37,743 nucleotides of DNA from Nitrosomonadales bacterium (GCA_025408405.1 JANYJE010000065.1:1-37743); one strand, 5' to 3'. Shown: positions 23,911 through 35,001, numbered from the stretch's first letter. The notes: generated from the sequence alone by a model not told the origin. Numbers and translations: made by a program.

Positions 23911-24492
23911 TTATTCTCCCACTTCCAGTAGTTCACGCACCGGCCGGAAACTTCTGCGGTGTTCGGCGGAAACTCCGTGCAACTTCAATGCAGCCAGGTG
24001 CGCGGCTGTGGGGTATCCCTTGTGCACGGCAAAACCGTATTGTGGGTAAACCTCATGCAGTTGCAGCATGGCGCTGTCTCGCGCCGTCTTGGCCAGAATC
24101 GAGGCTGCCGAGATGGCGGCCACTGAGCTGTCTCCCTTTACGATAGCGCGACTGGGAAGGCCTGTGTCCGGGCAGTACAAACCATCCACCCACACCTCGT
24201 GCGGCCGCAAGGACAATGCCTCAACTGCGCGCTTCATGGCCAGCAGGCTGGCACGCAGAATATTTATCTCGTCGATTTCTGCAGCCGATGCGCTCGCTAT
24301 CGCCCAGGCTGCCGCGTGTTGGCGGATTTCCAGGGCCAGTGCATCACGTTTTTTTTCACTGAGCTTTTTGGAGTCACCCAGGCCGGCAATCGGGTGCAGC
24401 TCATCCAGAATGACCGCTGCCGCATACACAGGTCCGGCCAAGGGGCCGCGCCCGGCTTCATCTACGCCGCAGATCAGCAGTGCCGCGCTCAC
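23911..24492 (-). CDS. rnhB: Ribonuclease HII
   Basis: 193-aa endonuclease removing ribonucleotides from DNA-RNA hybrids. The N-terminal motif [14 protein letters not shown] has catalytic D11 and E12; further acidic positions occur in [11 protein letters not shown] and the [13 protein letters not shown] segment. The start is GTG and shares a base with the lpxB stop. lpxB-rnhB order is conserved in proteobacteria. Confidence 0.96.
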   Translation of the reverse strand: MSAALLICGVDEAGRGPLAGPVYAAAVILDELHPIAGLGDSKKLSEKKRDALALEIRQHAAAWAIASASAAEIDEINILRASLLAMKRAVEALSLRPHEVWVDGLYCPDTGLPSRAIVKGDSSVAAISAASILAKTARDSAMLQLHEVYPQYGFAVHKGYPTAAHLAALKLHGVSAEHRRSFRPVRELLEVGE

Positions 24493-25646
24493 TAGGGCGT
24501 GTTCAAGTAAGGAATAAGAGCCTGCGCGGCCCGTTGTGCCGCGCCTTGCTTGAGCATGGCATGCATGTCGCTGAATTTATCCTCCAGCTCGCTCACGGCC
24601 TTTTTATTCGACACCAGATTGACCAGCGCCTGAGACAGATTTTCCGGCGTGGCATCGTGCTGCAAGAGTTCGGGCACAACAAATTTCCCGGCAATGATAT
24701 TAGGCAATCCGACATAGGGCTGGTATTTTTTGCGCTTCATCAGCCACCAGGAGAGTGCCGGCATTCTATAAGTGATCACCATGGGGCGCTTCAGCAATGC
24801 TGCTTCCAGCGTTGCCGTACCGGACGCAACCAGTACGCCATCAGCGACTATCATGGCGTCATGCGCATGGCCGAACAGCAGTGTGATGGGCAAATCCCGC
24901 GCGTCCGCGAACCAGATGGCTTCCTCGAATATATTGCGGGTTTCACGGGTGGCCAGTGGTACCAGAAATTGCGCGTCCGGCAATTTCTGCAAAATCAGCT
25001 TGGCGGTGTCGATGTAGATTCTGGCCAATTGCCGCACCTCACTCTGGCGACTTCCAGGCAACAGGGCAAACACCTTGGTGTGCGGCTGTATGCGCATCTG
25101 CTCACGCATGGCGGCACGATTGGGTACATCCGGCATAATATCCGCCAGCGGGTGGCCGACGTAGGTCACTGGAATACCTGCCTGCTCATACAGCGGCGCT
25201 TCAAACGGAAACAGCGCCAGCATATGCGATACGGCGCGTTTGATTTTATGGATGCGCTCGCCACGCCATGCCCAGATTGACGGGCTGACATAATGCACAG
25301 TGGTGATGCCGCGCTGCTTGAGCGACAGCTCCAGATCGAGGTTGAAATCCGGTGCATCGATGCCGATAAAAAGATCGGGAGGATCGGAAATAAATTTCTC
25401 GCGCAAGCGGCGGCGTATGCCGACAATTTCACGATAGTGGCGCAACACTTCGATATAACCCATGACCGCCAGTTTTTCCATGGGGTACAGCACTTCCATG
25501 CCTGCCGACTGCATCTTGGGGCCGCCTATGCCGACAAAGCGGACATTGGGCATCAGCTGCTTGATGGCTTCCATCAAGTGGCTGCCTAGCATGTCGCCCG
25601 ACGCTTCACCTGCCACCATGGCAATGGTTTTAATTGCTTTAGACAT
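24492..25646 (-). CDS. lpxB: Lipid-A-disaccharide synthase
   Basis: Peripheral inner-membrane GT-B glycosyltransferase joining UDP-2,3-diacylglucosamine and lipid X. From the ATG at 25646 it has 384 aa (E. coli 382). It starts [23 protein letters not shown], with [17 protein letters not shown] and [10 protein letters not shown] motifs (shown in parts). The frame is open upstream through lpxA, but the start nine bases after the lpxA stop gives the family N-terminus. The ribosome-binding site is weak. Confidence 0.96.
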   Translation of the reverse strand: MSKAIKTIAMVAGEASGDMLGSHLMEAIKQLMPNVRFVGIGGPKMQSAGMEVLYPMEKLAVMGYIEVLRHYREIVGIRRRLREKFISDPPDLFIGIDAPDFNLDLELSLKQRGITTVHYVSPSIWAWRGERIHKIKRAVSHMLALFPFEAPLYEQAGIPVTYVGHPLADIMPDVPNRAAMREQMRIQPHTKVFALLPGSRQSEVRQLARIYIDTAKLILQKLPDAQFLVPLATRETRNIFEEAIWFADARDLPITLLFGHAHDAMIVADGVLVASGTATLEAALLKRPMVITYRMPALSWWLMKRKKYQPYVGLPNIIAGKFVVPELLQHDATPENLSQALVNLVSNKKAVSELEDKFSDMHAMLKQGAAQRAAQALIPYLNTP

Positions 25647-25654
25647 AAAGAAAA

Positions 25655-26425
25655 TTAGCGCACGATACCGCGCTGGGAACGATTGAGGAAATCTGCGAGT
25701 GATTTGAGTTCGGGATGATCGCTTATTTGCTCGCTGATCGAAGCTTTTGCTTCCTCCAGTGACAAGCCTGAGCGGTACAACGTCTTGTATGCACGCTTGA
25801 TGGCCATCACGGCGCCACTCGAATAGCCGCGCCGCTTCAAACCTTCCGAATTGATGCCGTGTGGTGCTGCCGGACTGCCCGATACCGTCACATAAGGTGG
25901 AATATCCTGGAACAGAATCGTCCCCATGCCGGTAATCACATGCGCACCTATCTGGCAAAACTGGTGCACTACAGTGAAGCCGCCGAGAATAGCGTAATCA
26001 TCCACCAGCACATGCCCGGCAAGTTGGGCGTTATTGGCGAAAATGGTGTTGTTGCCGACTTGACAGTCATGTGCCAGATGTACATAGGCCATGATCCAGT
26101 TATTGTCGCCTACACGCGTGACACCACCATCCTGTACCGTACCCAGGTTGAATGTGCAGAATTCGCGGATGGTGTTGTTATCGCCTATCTCGAGTCGAGT
26201 AGGTTCATTCGCATATTTCTTGTCCTGCGGAATTTCCCCGAGCGAACTGAATTGGAAAATGCGATTGTTTTTGCCTATGCGGGTATGGCCGTTGATTACC
26301 ACATGCGGGCCCACAGTCGTACCTGCACCAATCTCGACATGCTCGCCGATAATCGAATAGGCTCCAACCTGGACGTCATCAGCCAGCTTGGCATCGGGGT
26401 GAATGATGGCTGTCGGGTGACGCAT
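25655..26425 (-). CDS. lpxA: UDP-N-acetylglucosamine acyltransferase
   Basis: First step of lipid A synthesis: transfers a hydroxyacyl chain from ACP to UDP-GlcNAc. 256 aa of left-handed beta-helix hexapeptide repeats, then a helical C-terminus. Catalytic His119 lies in YVHLAHDCQVGN, equivalent to E. coli H125. The ATG overlaps the fabZ stop (TAATG); the frame open to 26506 is only a run into fabZ. Confidence 0.96.
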   Translation of the reverse strand: MRHPTAIIHPDAKLADDVQVGAYSIIGEHVEIGAGTTVGPHVVINGHTRIGKNNRIFQFSSLGEIPQDKKYANEPTRLEIGDNNTIREFCTFNLGTVQDGGVTRVGDNNWIMAYVHLAHDCQVGNNTIFANNAQLAGHVLVDDYAILGGFTVVHQFCQIGAHVITGMGTILFQDIPPYVTVSGSPAAPHGINSEGLKRRGYSSGAVMAIKRAYKTLYRSGLSLEEAKASISEQISDHPELKSLADFLNRSQRGIVR

Positions 26426-26871
26426 TATTTGTCCCGCAAGGTGCACATGATTTGCGCTTCGGCAGCCACCTGCCCATCTACTTCTGCAACTGCTGAAAAT
26501 TTCCACAGGCCGCGTTTGTTGAACATAATTTCCACCTTGAAAATTACCTGGTCACCGGGGCTGACCGGACGCTTGAAACGCGCGTTATCGATACCCACAA
26601 AATAATACACCGTCTTATCGTCCGGCTTGGTGCCCTGGCTTTTGAAGGTCAGCAAGGCGGCAACCTGCGCCATGGCCTCTATGATCAGCACGCCCGGCAT
26701 CACCGGATGATGCGGGTAATGGCCGGGGAAAAACGGCTCGTTGATAGTGACATTTTTCAGTGCGACTATGCTTTTGTTCGGGTCTATCGACAGCACGCGA
26801 TCGACCAGCAGAAACGGATAGCGGTGCGGCAAGTGTTGCAGAATCTCGTGTATATCCATTTGCATACTCAT
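26425..26871 (-). CDS. fabZ: (3R)-hydroxyacyl-ACP dehydratase
   Basis: Hot-dog-fold dehydratase of fatty acid elongation. 148 aa with active-site H51 ([14 protein letters not shown]) and E65 (IIEAMAQ), matching E. coli H54 and E68. A GAGGAG ribosome-binding site precedes the ATG by six bases. Located between lpxD and lpxA, where it competes with LpxA for hydroxyacyl-ACP. Confidence 0.97.
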   Translation of the reverse strand: MSMQMDIHEILQHLPHRYPFLLVDRVLSIDPNKSIVALKNVTINEPFFPGHYPHHPVMPGVLIIEAMAQVAALLTFKSQGTKPDDKTVYYFVGIDNARFKRPVSPGDQVIFKVEIMFNKRGLWKFSAVAEVDGQVAAEAQIMCTLRDK

Positions 26872-26881
26872 TCACTTCTCC

Positions 26882-27928
26882 TCATTTATCGCTGGCCGGG
26901 TTGAGCGCAGCCATTTGTTGTTCAAGTTGTTTGATTCGATCTGCCAGCTTATCCAGATGGCGTAGATGGGCGGCGTTTTTGCGCCACTCCTGGTTGCTGC
27001 TGAACGGAAATATCCCGCTGTAACTGCCGCGTTCCCTGATCGATTTTCCGATCAGGGTAAAGGAGGCGATTTCCACGTAATCGGCGATTTGCAGATGTCC
27101 CAGAATGCCGGCACTACCACCGATGCGGCAGTATTTTCCGATGGTCGCGCTACCCGCGATTCCCACGCAGCCCGCGATCGCGGTATGCGCACCGATGCGC
27201 ACGTTATGAGCAATCTGAATCTGGTTGTCGAGCTTCACGCCCTCTTCGATTACCGTATCATCCAGTGCACCGCGGTCTATGGTGGTGTTAGCGCCTATCT
27301 CCACGTCATTACCAATGACTACGCGCCCGATCTGGGGGATTTTTAACCAGCGCCCTTCTTCCATGGCGATACCAAAACCGTCCGCACCTATCACCACGCC
27401 AGAATGCGCGATAACATTATTCCCCAGCACACAGTCGTGGTAGATCACAACTCGAGGATACAGGCGCACATTTTCACCGAGGACTACACCCGCACCGATA
27501 CTGCAGCCTTCCCTAATCACGCAATGCGCGCCAATTTGCGCCCCCTCCCCGATCACCACATTGGCACCAACATGTGCACTTGCAGCAATCCGCGCTGTTT
27601 TCCCCACTACCGCACTGGCGTGTATACCGGCGGCGGCTGGTGGCAGTGGATTCAGAAAGGCGGAAAGTTTGGCAAAATAGGAATACGGGTTATCACACAC
27701 AATGCGCGGCAATTCTGTCGCCTCGGCATCCGCCTCGGCCACGATTACTGCACCCGCGCGAGTGGTGGCAAGTTGTGCACGATATTTACTGTTGGCCAGG
27801 AATGCGATGTTATTTTCCTGGGCACTATCCAGCGTAGCAACCTGGCTCACCTGCGCGGCAGCATTGCCCAATACGCGTCCACCAAAGCGCGCTGCAATAT
27901 CATCCAAACGATAGACAATTCCACTCAT
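26882..27928 (-). CDS. lpxD: UDP-3-O-acylglucosamine N-acyltransferase
   Basis: Third lipid A enzyme, adding the N-linked acyl chain. 348 aa: an N-terminal uridine-binding domain (to about residue 100), a long hexapeptide-repeat beta-helix, and a C-terminal helix (LRHLDKLADRIKQLEQQM). Conserved NTTIDRGALDDTVIEEG and the active-site IAHNVRIGAHT region are visible. It has no strong ribosome-binding site and begins 20 bp after skp. Confidence 0.96.
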   Translation of the reverse strand: MSGIVYRLDDIAARFGGRVLGNAAAQVSQVATLDSAQENNIAFLANSKYRAQLATTRAGAVIVAEADAEATELPRIVCDNPYSYFAKLSAFLNPLPPAAAGIHASAVVGKTARIAASAHVGANVVIGEGAQIGAHCVIREGCSIGAGVVLGENVRLYPRVVIYHDCVLGNNVIAHSGVVIGADGFGIAMEEGRWLKIPQIGRVVIGNDVEIGANTTIDRGALDDTVIEEGVKLDNQIQIAHNVRIGAHTAIAGCVGIAGSATIGKYCRIGGSAGILGHLQIADYVEIASFTLIGKSIRERGSYSGIFPFSSNQEWRKNAAHLRHLDKLADRIKQLEQQMAALNPASDK

Positions 27929-27948
27929 ACTAGGCTATTACTACAATA

Positions 27949-28452
27949 TTATTTTTCTGCCGAAAGGTATTTCAACACCTTGTCTGTTATATCTATCTTG
28001 GGGTTACGGTAAACTGCTTCCTGCAGTACCAGATCGAATTTTTCGCTTTCAGCAATCGCCTGAATAGCCTTGTTAGCGCGTTCCAGTACCAGCGCCAGCT
28101 CCTCGTTCTTGCGCAAATTCAAGTCTTCGCGAAATTCACGCTGCATGCGTTGCAGGCTGACATTGAGGTTGGCAAGTTCACGCTCTTTGCTGCGATGCTC
28201 GGCATCCAGCAACGTCATGCCATCTTTTTCCAGATACGTCTGTATATCCCTGGCCTGCTTGACCATTTTCTTGATTTCCAGATCGCGCGCCGCAAACTCC
28301 TTCTCTATTTTTTTCTCCGCTAGCATCGCAGGCGCCGACTCGCGCAGAATGCGCTCTGTATCCACTATGCCTACACGAAAATCGCCCGCCCATGCTGCTG
28401 CAATGGCGCTTAGCATCGGAAAAAACATGATGGCTTTGAATATATTTTTCAT
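27949..28452 (-). CDS. skp: OmpH/Skp-family periplasmic chaperone
   Basis: Trimeric chaperone carrying unfolded outer-membrane proteins across the periplasm to BamA. 167 aa with a signal peptide (MKNIFKAIMFFPMLSAIAAA, cleavage probably after AWA), then the long coiled-coil arms (RSKERELANLNVSLQRMQRE). The ATG at 28452 was chosen for its AAGGAG, in preference to the frame opening at 28479. Directly follows bamA, as in E. coli. Confidence 0.92.
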   Translation of the reverse strand: MKNIFKAIMFFPMLSAIAAAWAGDFRVGIVDTERILRESAPAMLAEKKIEKEFAARDLEIKKMVKQARDIQTYLEKDGMTLLDAEHRSKERELANLNVSLQRMQREFREDLNLRKNEELALVLERANKAIQAIAESEKFDLVLQEAVYRNPKIDITDKVLKYLSAEK

Positions 28453-28496
28453 TTCTAGCTCCTTGCCAAATTTTAACAACGCAGTTGCTGTTCCCC

Positions 28497-30779
28497 TTAG
28501 AATATCGAGCCCAAAGTAAACTGGATACGCTGTATCTTATCTTCCGGCACATCATTAAGCGGCTTAGCATAACTCAACTTTAATGGCCCTACAGGAGATA
28601 TCCAGGTGAGCGCCACGCCCGTTGAAAAACGCGGGTCGGTTGATGCGGGCACCTGCGTCGGCTGACCATATATCACACCGCCATCTATAAATACACTCAG
28701 GCGTACAGACCGTTCCTTGTCAAATCCCGGCATGGGGAAAAGTAATTCAGCGTTAGTTACATAACGCTGGTCGCCACCCAACGATGTGTTATTAATGTCA
28801 CGCGGCCCCAAAGAGCTCGGATCATAGCCTCGCACAGAGCCTACGCCACCCGCATAAAAATTCTTGAAGAAAGGCAGTGGCTGGCCACCATACCCTGCCG
28901 CATTGCCCGCCTCACCATTTAACATCAAAGTAAAAGTTTTGCTGACCGGATAAAACCACTGGTGCTGATAGGTCAGCTTGTAATAGGTTAGATTTGTGAC
29001 AGGCAAACCGACTTCCATTATTGCACGCTGCACCGTGCCCTCCGTCGTGTAGATGGCACTATCCCGGCTATCCCGGGTCCAGCCCACGGTGCCCATCAGG
29101 TTGCTATTTGTATCGCCAAAGGAGTTTACGTAATCTTGCAAAGCCGGAGAGCTGGTTGGAAAAACTGTAAGCGCGGTGTGTTCTACCGATAAGCCGTAAC
29201 TGATGCGCTCGTCTTCTGCAATGGGCACACCGTATCGCACACCAGCTCCCAAAGTGTCTGACATGTACGGGCTGATAGACGTAGTGGTTGTATTCAGAGT
29301 GCGCCTGTATGCGTCAAAACCACGACTAACCCCGTCGTCCGTATAGTAGGGATTGGTGTAGGAAACCGAATACACCTTGTTAATTGCACTGGTGTTAACT
29401 TGCGTGGAAAGAATTTTCCCAGTCCCGAACAGATTGTTCTGGGTCACGCCAGCGGTCAGCACCACCCCCTGACCGCTGGACACGCCAGCGCCAATATTAA
29501 AGTTGCCAGTAGGTTTTTCTTTGACCCCTACATTCAAATCCACCTGATCCTTGGTCCCTTGAACCGGCGGCGTCTCAAGATTGACTTCGCTGAAATAATC
29601 CAGCTTGTCCACCCTCTGCTTGGATTTTTGTATCTTCTTCGTGGCAAACCATGAGCCCTCCGTTTGGCGGAATTCGCGTCGAATGACTTCATCTTGTGTC
29701 TTGGTATTGCCCACGATATTGATACGCCGCACATAGACGCGCAGCCCCGGATCAGCCGCAAATGTAAATGCCACCTGATGCTTTTCCTTGTCCACTTCCG
29801 GTATGGCATTTACATTCGCAAAGGCATAACCATCATCCCCCAGCCGATCGGCGATATTCTTTTGGGATTCAGTTAATTGCTTGCGTGAAAACACATCACC
29901 CACCTGAATTCCGATCAGCTTGCGCATTTCCTCATGTGGCTGAATTTTTTCAGGGCCGACCAGCTTGATATCCGAAACCTTGTACTTTGCACCTTCGCTA
30001 ACATTAATCGTAATGAAAATATCTTTCTTGTCCGGTGAGATCGACACCTGCGTTGAATCCACCGTAAACTCCAGATATCCGCTATCCAGATAGAATGAAC
30101 GCAAAACTTCCAGGTCAGCAGCCAGCTTCTGTTTTGAATACTGATCATTGCTGCTTATCCAGGTCCACATGGTCGGCGTGGTCAGCTTCATCAAGTCCCG
30201 CAACTCGTTTTCACTAAAGTCCTTGTTCCCGACTATATTAATCTGGCGTATCTTGGATACATCACCCTCTACAACGTCAAAGCTTACCGCAACGCGGTTA
30301 CGCTCCAGTTCTGTCACCGTGGTTTTTACTGACACGCCATATTTTCCACGTGCCACATACTGCCGTTTAAGTTCGTTCTCGGATTTTTCCAAAGCACCTT
30401 TATCAAAGATGCGTCCTTCTGCCAGTCCCACGTATTTCAGATTGTCGCGCATCTGATCCTTGGGAAAATCCTTTACCCCGTTGATTTCAACACTGGCGAT
30501 AGACGGGCGCTCGCTTACAATCACCACCAGCACGTCCTGCTCCACATCAAGGCGTACATCCTTGAAAAAACCGGTCGCAAACAAGGCGCGCAACGCTGCG
30601 GCTGCCTGCTCATCATTCAAGGTATCTCCCACCTTGACCGGCAGATAGCTGAATACGGTACCCGCCTCCGTGCGCTGTATCCCCTGTACGCGAATGTCTT
30701 TCACCACAAACGGCTCCATCGCCGCTGCAGAGGTGACGTACAACAGCGGGATAAGTCCCGCCAATTTCTTTAAAGTCAT
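28497..30779 (-). CDS. bamA: Outer membrane protein assembly factor BamA
   Basis: Essential Omp85 insertase of beta-barrel proteins. 760 aa: signal peptide (to TSAAAM), five POTRA domains (about 22-420) and a 16-strand barrel. The L6-loop signature VRGYD and the C-terminal aromatic end (FTLGSIF) are present. It lies between rseP, seven bases upstream, and skp. The ribosome-binding site is weak. Confidence 0.97.
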   Translation of the reverse strand: MTLKKLAGLIPLLYVTSAAAMEPFVVKDIRVQGIQRTEAGTVFSYLPVKVGDTLNDEQAAAALRALFATGFFKDVRLDVEQDVLVVIVSERPSIASVEINGVKDFPKDQMRDNLKYVGLAEGRIFDKGALEKSENELKRQYVARGKYGVSVKTTVTELERNRVAVSFDVVEGDVSKIRQINIVGNKDFSENELRDLMKLTTPTMWTWISSNDQYSKQKLAADLEVLRSFYLDSGYLEFTVDSTQVSISPDKKDIFITINVSEGAKYKVSDIKLVGPEKIQPHEEMRKLIGIQVGDVFSRKQLTESQKNIADRLGDDGYAFANVNAIPEVDKEKHQVAFTFAADPGLRVYVRRINIVGNTKTQDEVIRREFRQTEGSWFATKKIQKSKQRVDKLDYFSEVNLETPPVQGTKDQVDLNVGVKEKPTGNFNIGAGVSSGQGVVLTAGVTQNNLFGTGKILSTQVNTSAINKVYSVSYTNPYYTDDGVSRGFDAYRRTLNTTTTSISPYMSDTLGAGVRYGVPIAEDERISYGLSVEHTALTVFPTSSPALQDYVNSFGDTNSNLMGTVGWTRDSRDSAIYTTEGTVQRAIMEVGLPVTNLTYYKLTYQHQWFYPVSKTFTLMLNGEAGNAAGYGGQPLPFFKNFYAGGVGSVRGYDPSSLGPRDINNTSLGGDQRYVTNAELLFPMPGFDKERSVRLSVFIDGGVIYGQPTQVPASTDPRFSTGVALTWISPVGPLKLSYAKPLNDVPEDKIQRIQFTLGSIF

Positions 30780-30786
30780 TATTATT

Positions 30787-32142
30787 TCAACCCAAAATCA
30801 GTCGGCTTATATCGTTGTACAACGCAAAAACCATCATGGTAACCAATAGCGCTATGCCAACATTCTGGCCGGCCTCCCACAGCTTGTCTGACACCGGGCT
30901 GCCCTTGATCATCTCGACCGTATAATACAGTAAATGTCCGCCATCCAATAAGGGGACAGGCAGCAAATTCAGCACTCCCAGGCTGATGCTGATCAGCGCC
31001 AGAAATGACAGGTAAGCTCCCATGCCCATATGCGCCGATTGCCCCGCATAGTCGGCTATGGTGATGGGCCCGCTCAGATTTTTGAGCGAGACCTGCCCCA
31101 TAATCATCCGGGCTATCATCTGCAAGCTCACGCTACTGGTTTCCCAGGTTTTGCGCATGGCCTCACCCAATGCGGCAACGGGCGGGTAACGAACATCTGT
31201 TAACAGTGAATCAAATACCTGCCTGTCGATTTGAGGCCCCGCACCGATCTTACCCACCTGCGTACCATTTTCAGCCTGTGCTAGCGGCGTCAAGTCAATT
31301 GCCAGTGGCATGCCGGCACGGTCAATTTCCAGGTGCAGCAACATGGCCGGATGGCTGCGCACCAGTTCGACAAACTGTTCCCAGCGCTCAATCGGTTGAC
31401 CATTTACACGCAAGATGTTGTCACCTAACCTGAGTCCGGCCTGCTGCGCCACCCCCGCATCCAGCAACTCACCTATGATCGGATGGATTGTGGGTTGATA
31501 TGCGCGCAAACCGAGTTTAAGCATGAAATCGCTATCCAGGTCACTTGGTGCCAGCGCACTTAAATTCAGCACGCGCCGTAAGGTGTCTCCCTGAGGGGTG
31601 AGGATTTCCAGCTCGGCGGATTCTCCCTGCAGCACCAGATCCAATAATATCCAGCGCACCTCCTGCCAACTCGGGCTAGCCTTGCCGTTGATACTGACAA
31701 TGGTTTGTTGGGCCTGTAATTGCGCAACTGCGGCAGGAGATGATGGCTCGACCTCTCCCAATATCGGCTTAAGCCCGGGTACGCCATAAATAAATAATCC
31801 CCAGTACAGAACAATCGCAAGCAGCAGATTGGCCAACGGTCCCGCCACCACGATCGCCATGCGCTTCAATACCGGCTGACGATTAAATGCTCTCGACTGT
31901 TCTTGTGGTGATACCTCGCCTTCGCGCTCATCCAGCATCTTGACGTAGCCGCCCAGCGGTACGGCAGAAATTGCCCATTCAGTTTCACTCCCAGCGAAAC
32001 GCCAGCTATAAATGGTCTTGCCAAAACCAACTGAGAAACGCAGCACTTTTACTCCACACCAGCGCGCAACCCAGTAGTGTCCGAGTTCATGAAACACGAC
32101 CAGTACCACAATTGCGACAATGAACGCCAATGCTGTGATCAT
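30787..32142 (-). CDS. rseP: Regulated intramembrane zinc protease RseP
   Basis: Site-2 protease that cleaves anti-sigma-E RseA after DegS. 451 aa from the ATG at 32142 (E. coli 450). Zinc-binding H18-E-L-G-H22 in helix 1, two periplasmic PDZ domains in the middle ([19 protein letters not shown]), and LLDGGHLL near the end. The ATG overlaps the dxr stop (ATGA); a GTG at 32154 is possible but its Shine-Dalgarno sequence would overlap it. Confidence 0.95.
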   Translation of the reverse strand: MITALAFIVAIVVLVVFHELGHYWVARWCGVKVLRFSVGFGKTIYSWRFAGSETEWAISAVPLGGYVKMLDEREGEVSPQEQSRAFNRQPVLKRMAIVVAGPLANLLLAIVLYWGLFIYGVPGLKPILGEVEPSSPAAVAQLQAQQTIVSINGKASPSWQEVRWILLDLVLQGESAELEILTPQGDTLRRVLNLSALAPSDLDSDFMLKLGLRAYQPTIHPIIGELLDAGVAQQAGLRLGDNILRVNGQPIERWEQFVELVRSHPAMLLHLEIDRAGMPLAIDLTPLAQAENGTQVGKIGAGPQIDRQVFDSLLTDVRYPPVAALGEAMRKTWETSSVSLQMIARMIMGQVSLKNLSGPITIADYAGQSAHMGMGAYLSFLALISISLGVLNLLPVPLLDGGHLLYYTVEMIKGSPVSDKLWEAGQNVGIALLVTMMVFALYNDISRLILG

Positions 32143-33332
32143 CGCAACACCCACTCCTGTGCCGCATTACGCGCTGCAGCATCAGCCGCCAGCACGTCAT
32201 CCAGAGTATTGGCTGCGGCACTTGGCAAGGCAGCCAACACGTCAGCAATCAGGCGCGGGATATCAAGGAAGGAAATTTTCAGATTCAGGAAGGCGTCCAC
32301 CGCCACTTCATTCGCCGCATTCAGCACCGCAGGTGCCGTGCCCCCCGTGCGCAAGGCCTGATAAGCCAGAGCCAGGCACGGAAAACGCTCAAAATCGGGC
32401 GCCACAAAATTGAGTGTCGCCACCTTGAACAGATCGAGGGCTGCCACACCCGCATCGATGCGCTCAGGATAAGCCAGGGCATGTGCAATCGGGGTGCGCA
32501 TATCCGGGTTGCCCAGTTGCGCCAATACCGAACCATCCACATACTGCACCATGGAATGAATAACGCTCTGAGGATGCACAACCACCTGAATGTCGTCGGC
32601 CGTGGCATTAAAGAGCCAGTGCGCCTCGATGACTTCCAGCCCCTTGTTCATCATGGTGGCAGAGTCTACCGATATCTTGCGCCCCATCACCCAGTTCGGA
32701 TGAGCACAAGCCTGATCCGGGGTGATCTGCTGCAACTCTGATAGCGGGGTATTGCGGAAAGGGCCGCCGGAAGCAGTCAGCAGAATCTTGCTGACACCGC
32801 TGGCTGAGAGTTTTCCCTTGTAGTTGTGCGGCAAAGCCTGAAATATCGCATTATGCTCACTGTCGATCGGCAACAGCGTGGCGCCATGCAAGCTGACGGC
32901 ATCCATAAAAATATGTCCCGCCATGACCAGCGTTTCTTTATTGGCCAACAGAATTTTCTTGCCAGAGCGTGCGGCAGCAAAAGTCGGGCGCAAACCTGCG
33001 GCTCCGACTATCGCAGCCATCACCGCATCCACGTCTGGCATAGAGGATACCTGCTCCAGGGCTTTCACACCGCACAGAACCTGCACCGCCAGCCCGGCAG
33101 AAGCTACGCGCTGAGACAGCCGCGCTGCCGCGGCTTCATCCAGCAACACGGCATAGCGCGGCTTGAAACGCTGGCATTGCTCAAACAACAGTTCATCCTG
33201 GCGAGATGCGGTCAGAGCCATCACTTGATATTTGTCGGGGTGGCGCGCAACCACATCCAGTGTGCTGGTGCCTATACTGCCGGTGCTGCCAAGCACCGTC
33301 AGTCGCGTAACATTTTTCGACATCATGCTCAT
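32139..33332 (-). CDS. dxr: 1-deoxy-D-xylulose 5-phosphate reductoisomerase
   Basis: Second enzyme of the MEP isoprenoid pathway, NADPH-dependent. 397 aa with the nucleotide-binding [15 protein letters not shown] (14-28) and the metal/substrate motifs [13 protein letters not shown] and [17 protein letters not shown]. The ATG overlaps the cdsA stop (ATGA). Supplies precursors to UppS, encoded two genes upstream. Confidence 0.97.
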   Translation of the reverse strand: MSMMSKNVTRLTVLGSTGSIGTSTLDVVARHPDKYQVMALTASRQDELLFEQCQRFKPRYAVLLDEAAAARLSQRVASAGLAVQVLCGVKALEQVSSMPDVDAVMAAIVGAAGLRPTFAAARSGKKILLANKETLVMAGHIFMDAVSLHGATLLPIDSEHNAIFQALPHNYKGKLSASGVSKILLTASGGPFRNTPLSELQQITPDQACAHPNWVMGRKISVDSATMMNKGLEVIEAHWLFNATADDIQVVVHPQSVIHSMVQYVDGSVLAQLGNPDMRTPIAHALAYPERIDAGVAALDLFKVATLNFVAPDFERFPCLALAYQALRTGGTAPAVLNAANEVAVDAFLNLKISFLDIPRLIADVLAALPSAAANTLDDVLAADAAARNAAQEWVLR

Positions 33333-34156
33333 ACCAAGCGCTGCAAAATCAGCGCCAATGCTGCCAGAGGCAGGGTCGGTGTCAGTGCATCGATGCGATC
33401 CAGGAGACCGCCATGGCCGGGCAGCAACGCCCCGCTGTCTTTAACGCCAGCCTGGCGTTTGACCGCTGACTCGAACAGATCGCCGATGATAGCCAACCCG
33501 GCCCACCACCAAGCCGCCACAATAACTTGTGGAAGCAACGCATAATGCCGTGAAGATGTGCCGCTCAGCAGCACAACGACAATGACGTAAATAGCCACAC
33601 CGAGCAAGGCTCCAGCGACGCCTTCCCAAGTCTTGCCCGGACTGATGCTGGGAGCAAGTTTATTCTTGCCAAATTTGCGGCCGGCAAAATAAGCCGAAAT
33701 ATCCGCCACCCATACCAGGCCCATGACGCCTAGCAGCCACCATGGGTTTTCTGCACGCAAATCCAGCATGGCGAGACCCGTAGGCAACAGCACTATCCAC
33801 CCCACCAGCCCCATCAGCCATGGATTGCGTGGCTTCCAGCCGATCATTAACCAGGCTGGGATGAGCAGCACCCAAAACGCGACAGAAAGACCATATGTCA
33901 GCAGTTGCGGAAATAGCTGCTGCTTGGCAGTCAAATTAGTCGACATCCATATCATGGCTATAAAGACCAGCAGCGTCGCAACCCAGTACATGGTTGCAGG
34001 ACGAGCGCGCATCTCCGCCAGACGTGACCATTCAGAAGTGCCTTGCATCACCATCAGTGCAACCAGAACTGCCCAGCCCAGTGCCGGCAGCATGAACAAG
34101 GCCGCAAGAAAAACAAGTAGCAGGATGGTGGCGGTAATGACGCGTTCTTTAAGCAT
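33329..34156 (-). CDS. cdsA: Phosphatidate cytidylyltransferase
   Basis: Integral membrane enzyme making CDP-diacylglycerol for phospholipid synthesis. 275 aa with about seven or eight hydrophobic helices and the C-terminal family signature [21 protein letters not shown] (20 residues onward to DRIDAL). AGGGA precedes the ATG. Between uppS (14 bp) and dxr (4-bp overlap). Confidence 0.95.
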   Translation of the reverse strand: MLKERVITATILLLVFLAALFMLPALGWAVLVALMVMQGTSEWSRLAEMRARPATMYWVATLLVFIAMIWMSTNLTAKQQLFPQLLTYGLSVAFWVLLIPAWLMIGWKPRNPWLMGLVGWIVLLPTGLAMLDLRAENPWWLLGVMGLVWVADISAYFAGRKFGKNKLAPSISPGKTWEGVAGALLGVAIYVIVVVLLSGTSSRHYALLPQVIVAAWWWAGLAIIGDLFESAVKRQAGVKDSGALLPGHGGLLDRIDALTPTLPLAALALILQRLV

Positions 34157-34170
34157 TCGATAGTCCCTGT

Positions 34171-34926
34171 TTATTGTTCGCCCACTAATTGATCACTGGT
34201 GCGTCCGAAGCGGCGCTCGCGCTTTTGATACGACTGGATAGCGGCATCCAGCGCGGCACTGTCGAATGCTGGCCACAGCGTATCGGTGAAATAAAGTTCG
34301 GTATAGGCCAACTGCCACAACAGGAAATTGCTGATGCGTTGCTCGCCGCCAGTACGGATGAATAAATCCGGCTCAGGGGCGTAATTCATCGATAGATACG
34401 GCTCAAGGTCGGCTTCGCTGAAATTTCCCATCTGCTCAGGATGCGCCTGCCACATGGCCTGGGCAGCCTGCATAATGTCCCAGCGCCCGCCATAGTTGAC
34501 GGCAATAGTAAAAGTCAGCCCGGAATTGTTGGCCGTAAGTTGCTCGGCTTCAAGAATATGTCGATTGAGTTGTGCATCAAAGCGACTGCGGTCGCCGATA
34601 ATTTTAACTCGCACATTTTTCTCGTGCAGCTTGCTGACCTCACGTTGCAGCATCATGATAAAAAGCTGCATCAGGAAAGAAACTTCATCGGCTGGACGGC
34701 GCCAATTTTCACTGCTGAAGGCAAACACCGTAAGGAATTCCACGCCCATGCCAAGACAGCTTTTCACTACTTCGCGCAGCGACTCTACACCTCGCTGATG
34801 CCCCGCTACGCGAGGAAGAAAGCGCTGCTTTGCCCAGCGTCCGTTGCCGTCCATGATGACGGCAATATGGCGCGGAACCTTGGGCGCAACCGGAATGGTA
34901 CGAGTAGAACTTTGGAATAACGCCAT
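34171..34926 (-). CDS. uppS: Undecaprenyl diphosphate synthase
   Basis: Cis-prenyltransferase making the C55 carrier lipid for peptidoglycan and O-antigen. 251 aa with catalytic D26 in IAVIMDGNGRWAK and the FAFSSENWRRP and RTGGEQRISNFLLWQLAY motifs. No Shine-Dalgarno sequence is visible: the bases upstream of the ATG belong to a repeat block (34931-34985), so initiation may depend on coupling or an unstructured leader. Confidence 0.96.
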   Translation of the reverse strand: MALFQSSTRTIPVAPKVPRHIAVIMDGNGRWAKQRFLPRVAGHQRGVESLREVVKSCLGMGVEFLTVFAFSSENWRRPADEVSFLMQLFIMMLQREVSKLHEKNVRVKIIGDRSRFDAQLNRHILEAEQLTANNSGLTFTIAVNYGGRWDIMQAAQAMWQAHPEQMGNFSEADLEPYLSMNYAPEPDLFIRTGGEQRISNFLLWQLAYTELYFTDTLWPAFDSAALDAAIQSYQKRERRFGRTSDQLVGEQ

Positions 34927-34930
34927 TGTT

Positions 34931-34985
34931 AGGATTCAGGATTCAGGATTAAGGGCGGGTTACAAGGTTTTTCAATCCTGCATCC
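34931..34985. repeat. AGGATTC tandem repeat with inverted partner between frr and uppS
   Basis: AGGATTC is repeated about three times (34931-34951). GGATTCAGGATT (34939-34950) pairs in 11 of 12 positions with AATCCTGCATCC (34974-34985). The block fills most of the intergenic gap and could form a hairpin in the transcript. Confidence 0.65.
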
Positions 34986-35001
34986 TTGATCACGCATCCT
35001 C

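Noticed and set aside
25647-25958. Longer LpxB with about 100 extra N-terminal residues
   Set aside because: The extension is lpxA read in another frame; the internal ATG at 25646 gives the normal N-terminus and length.
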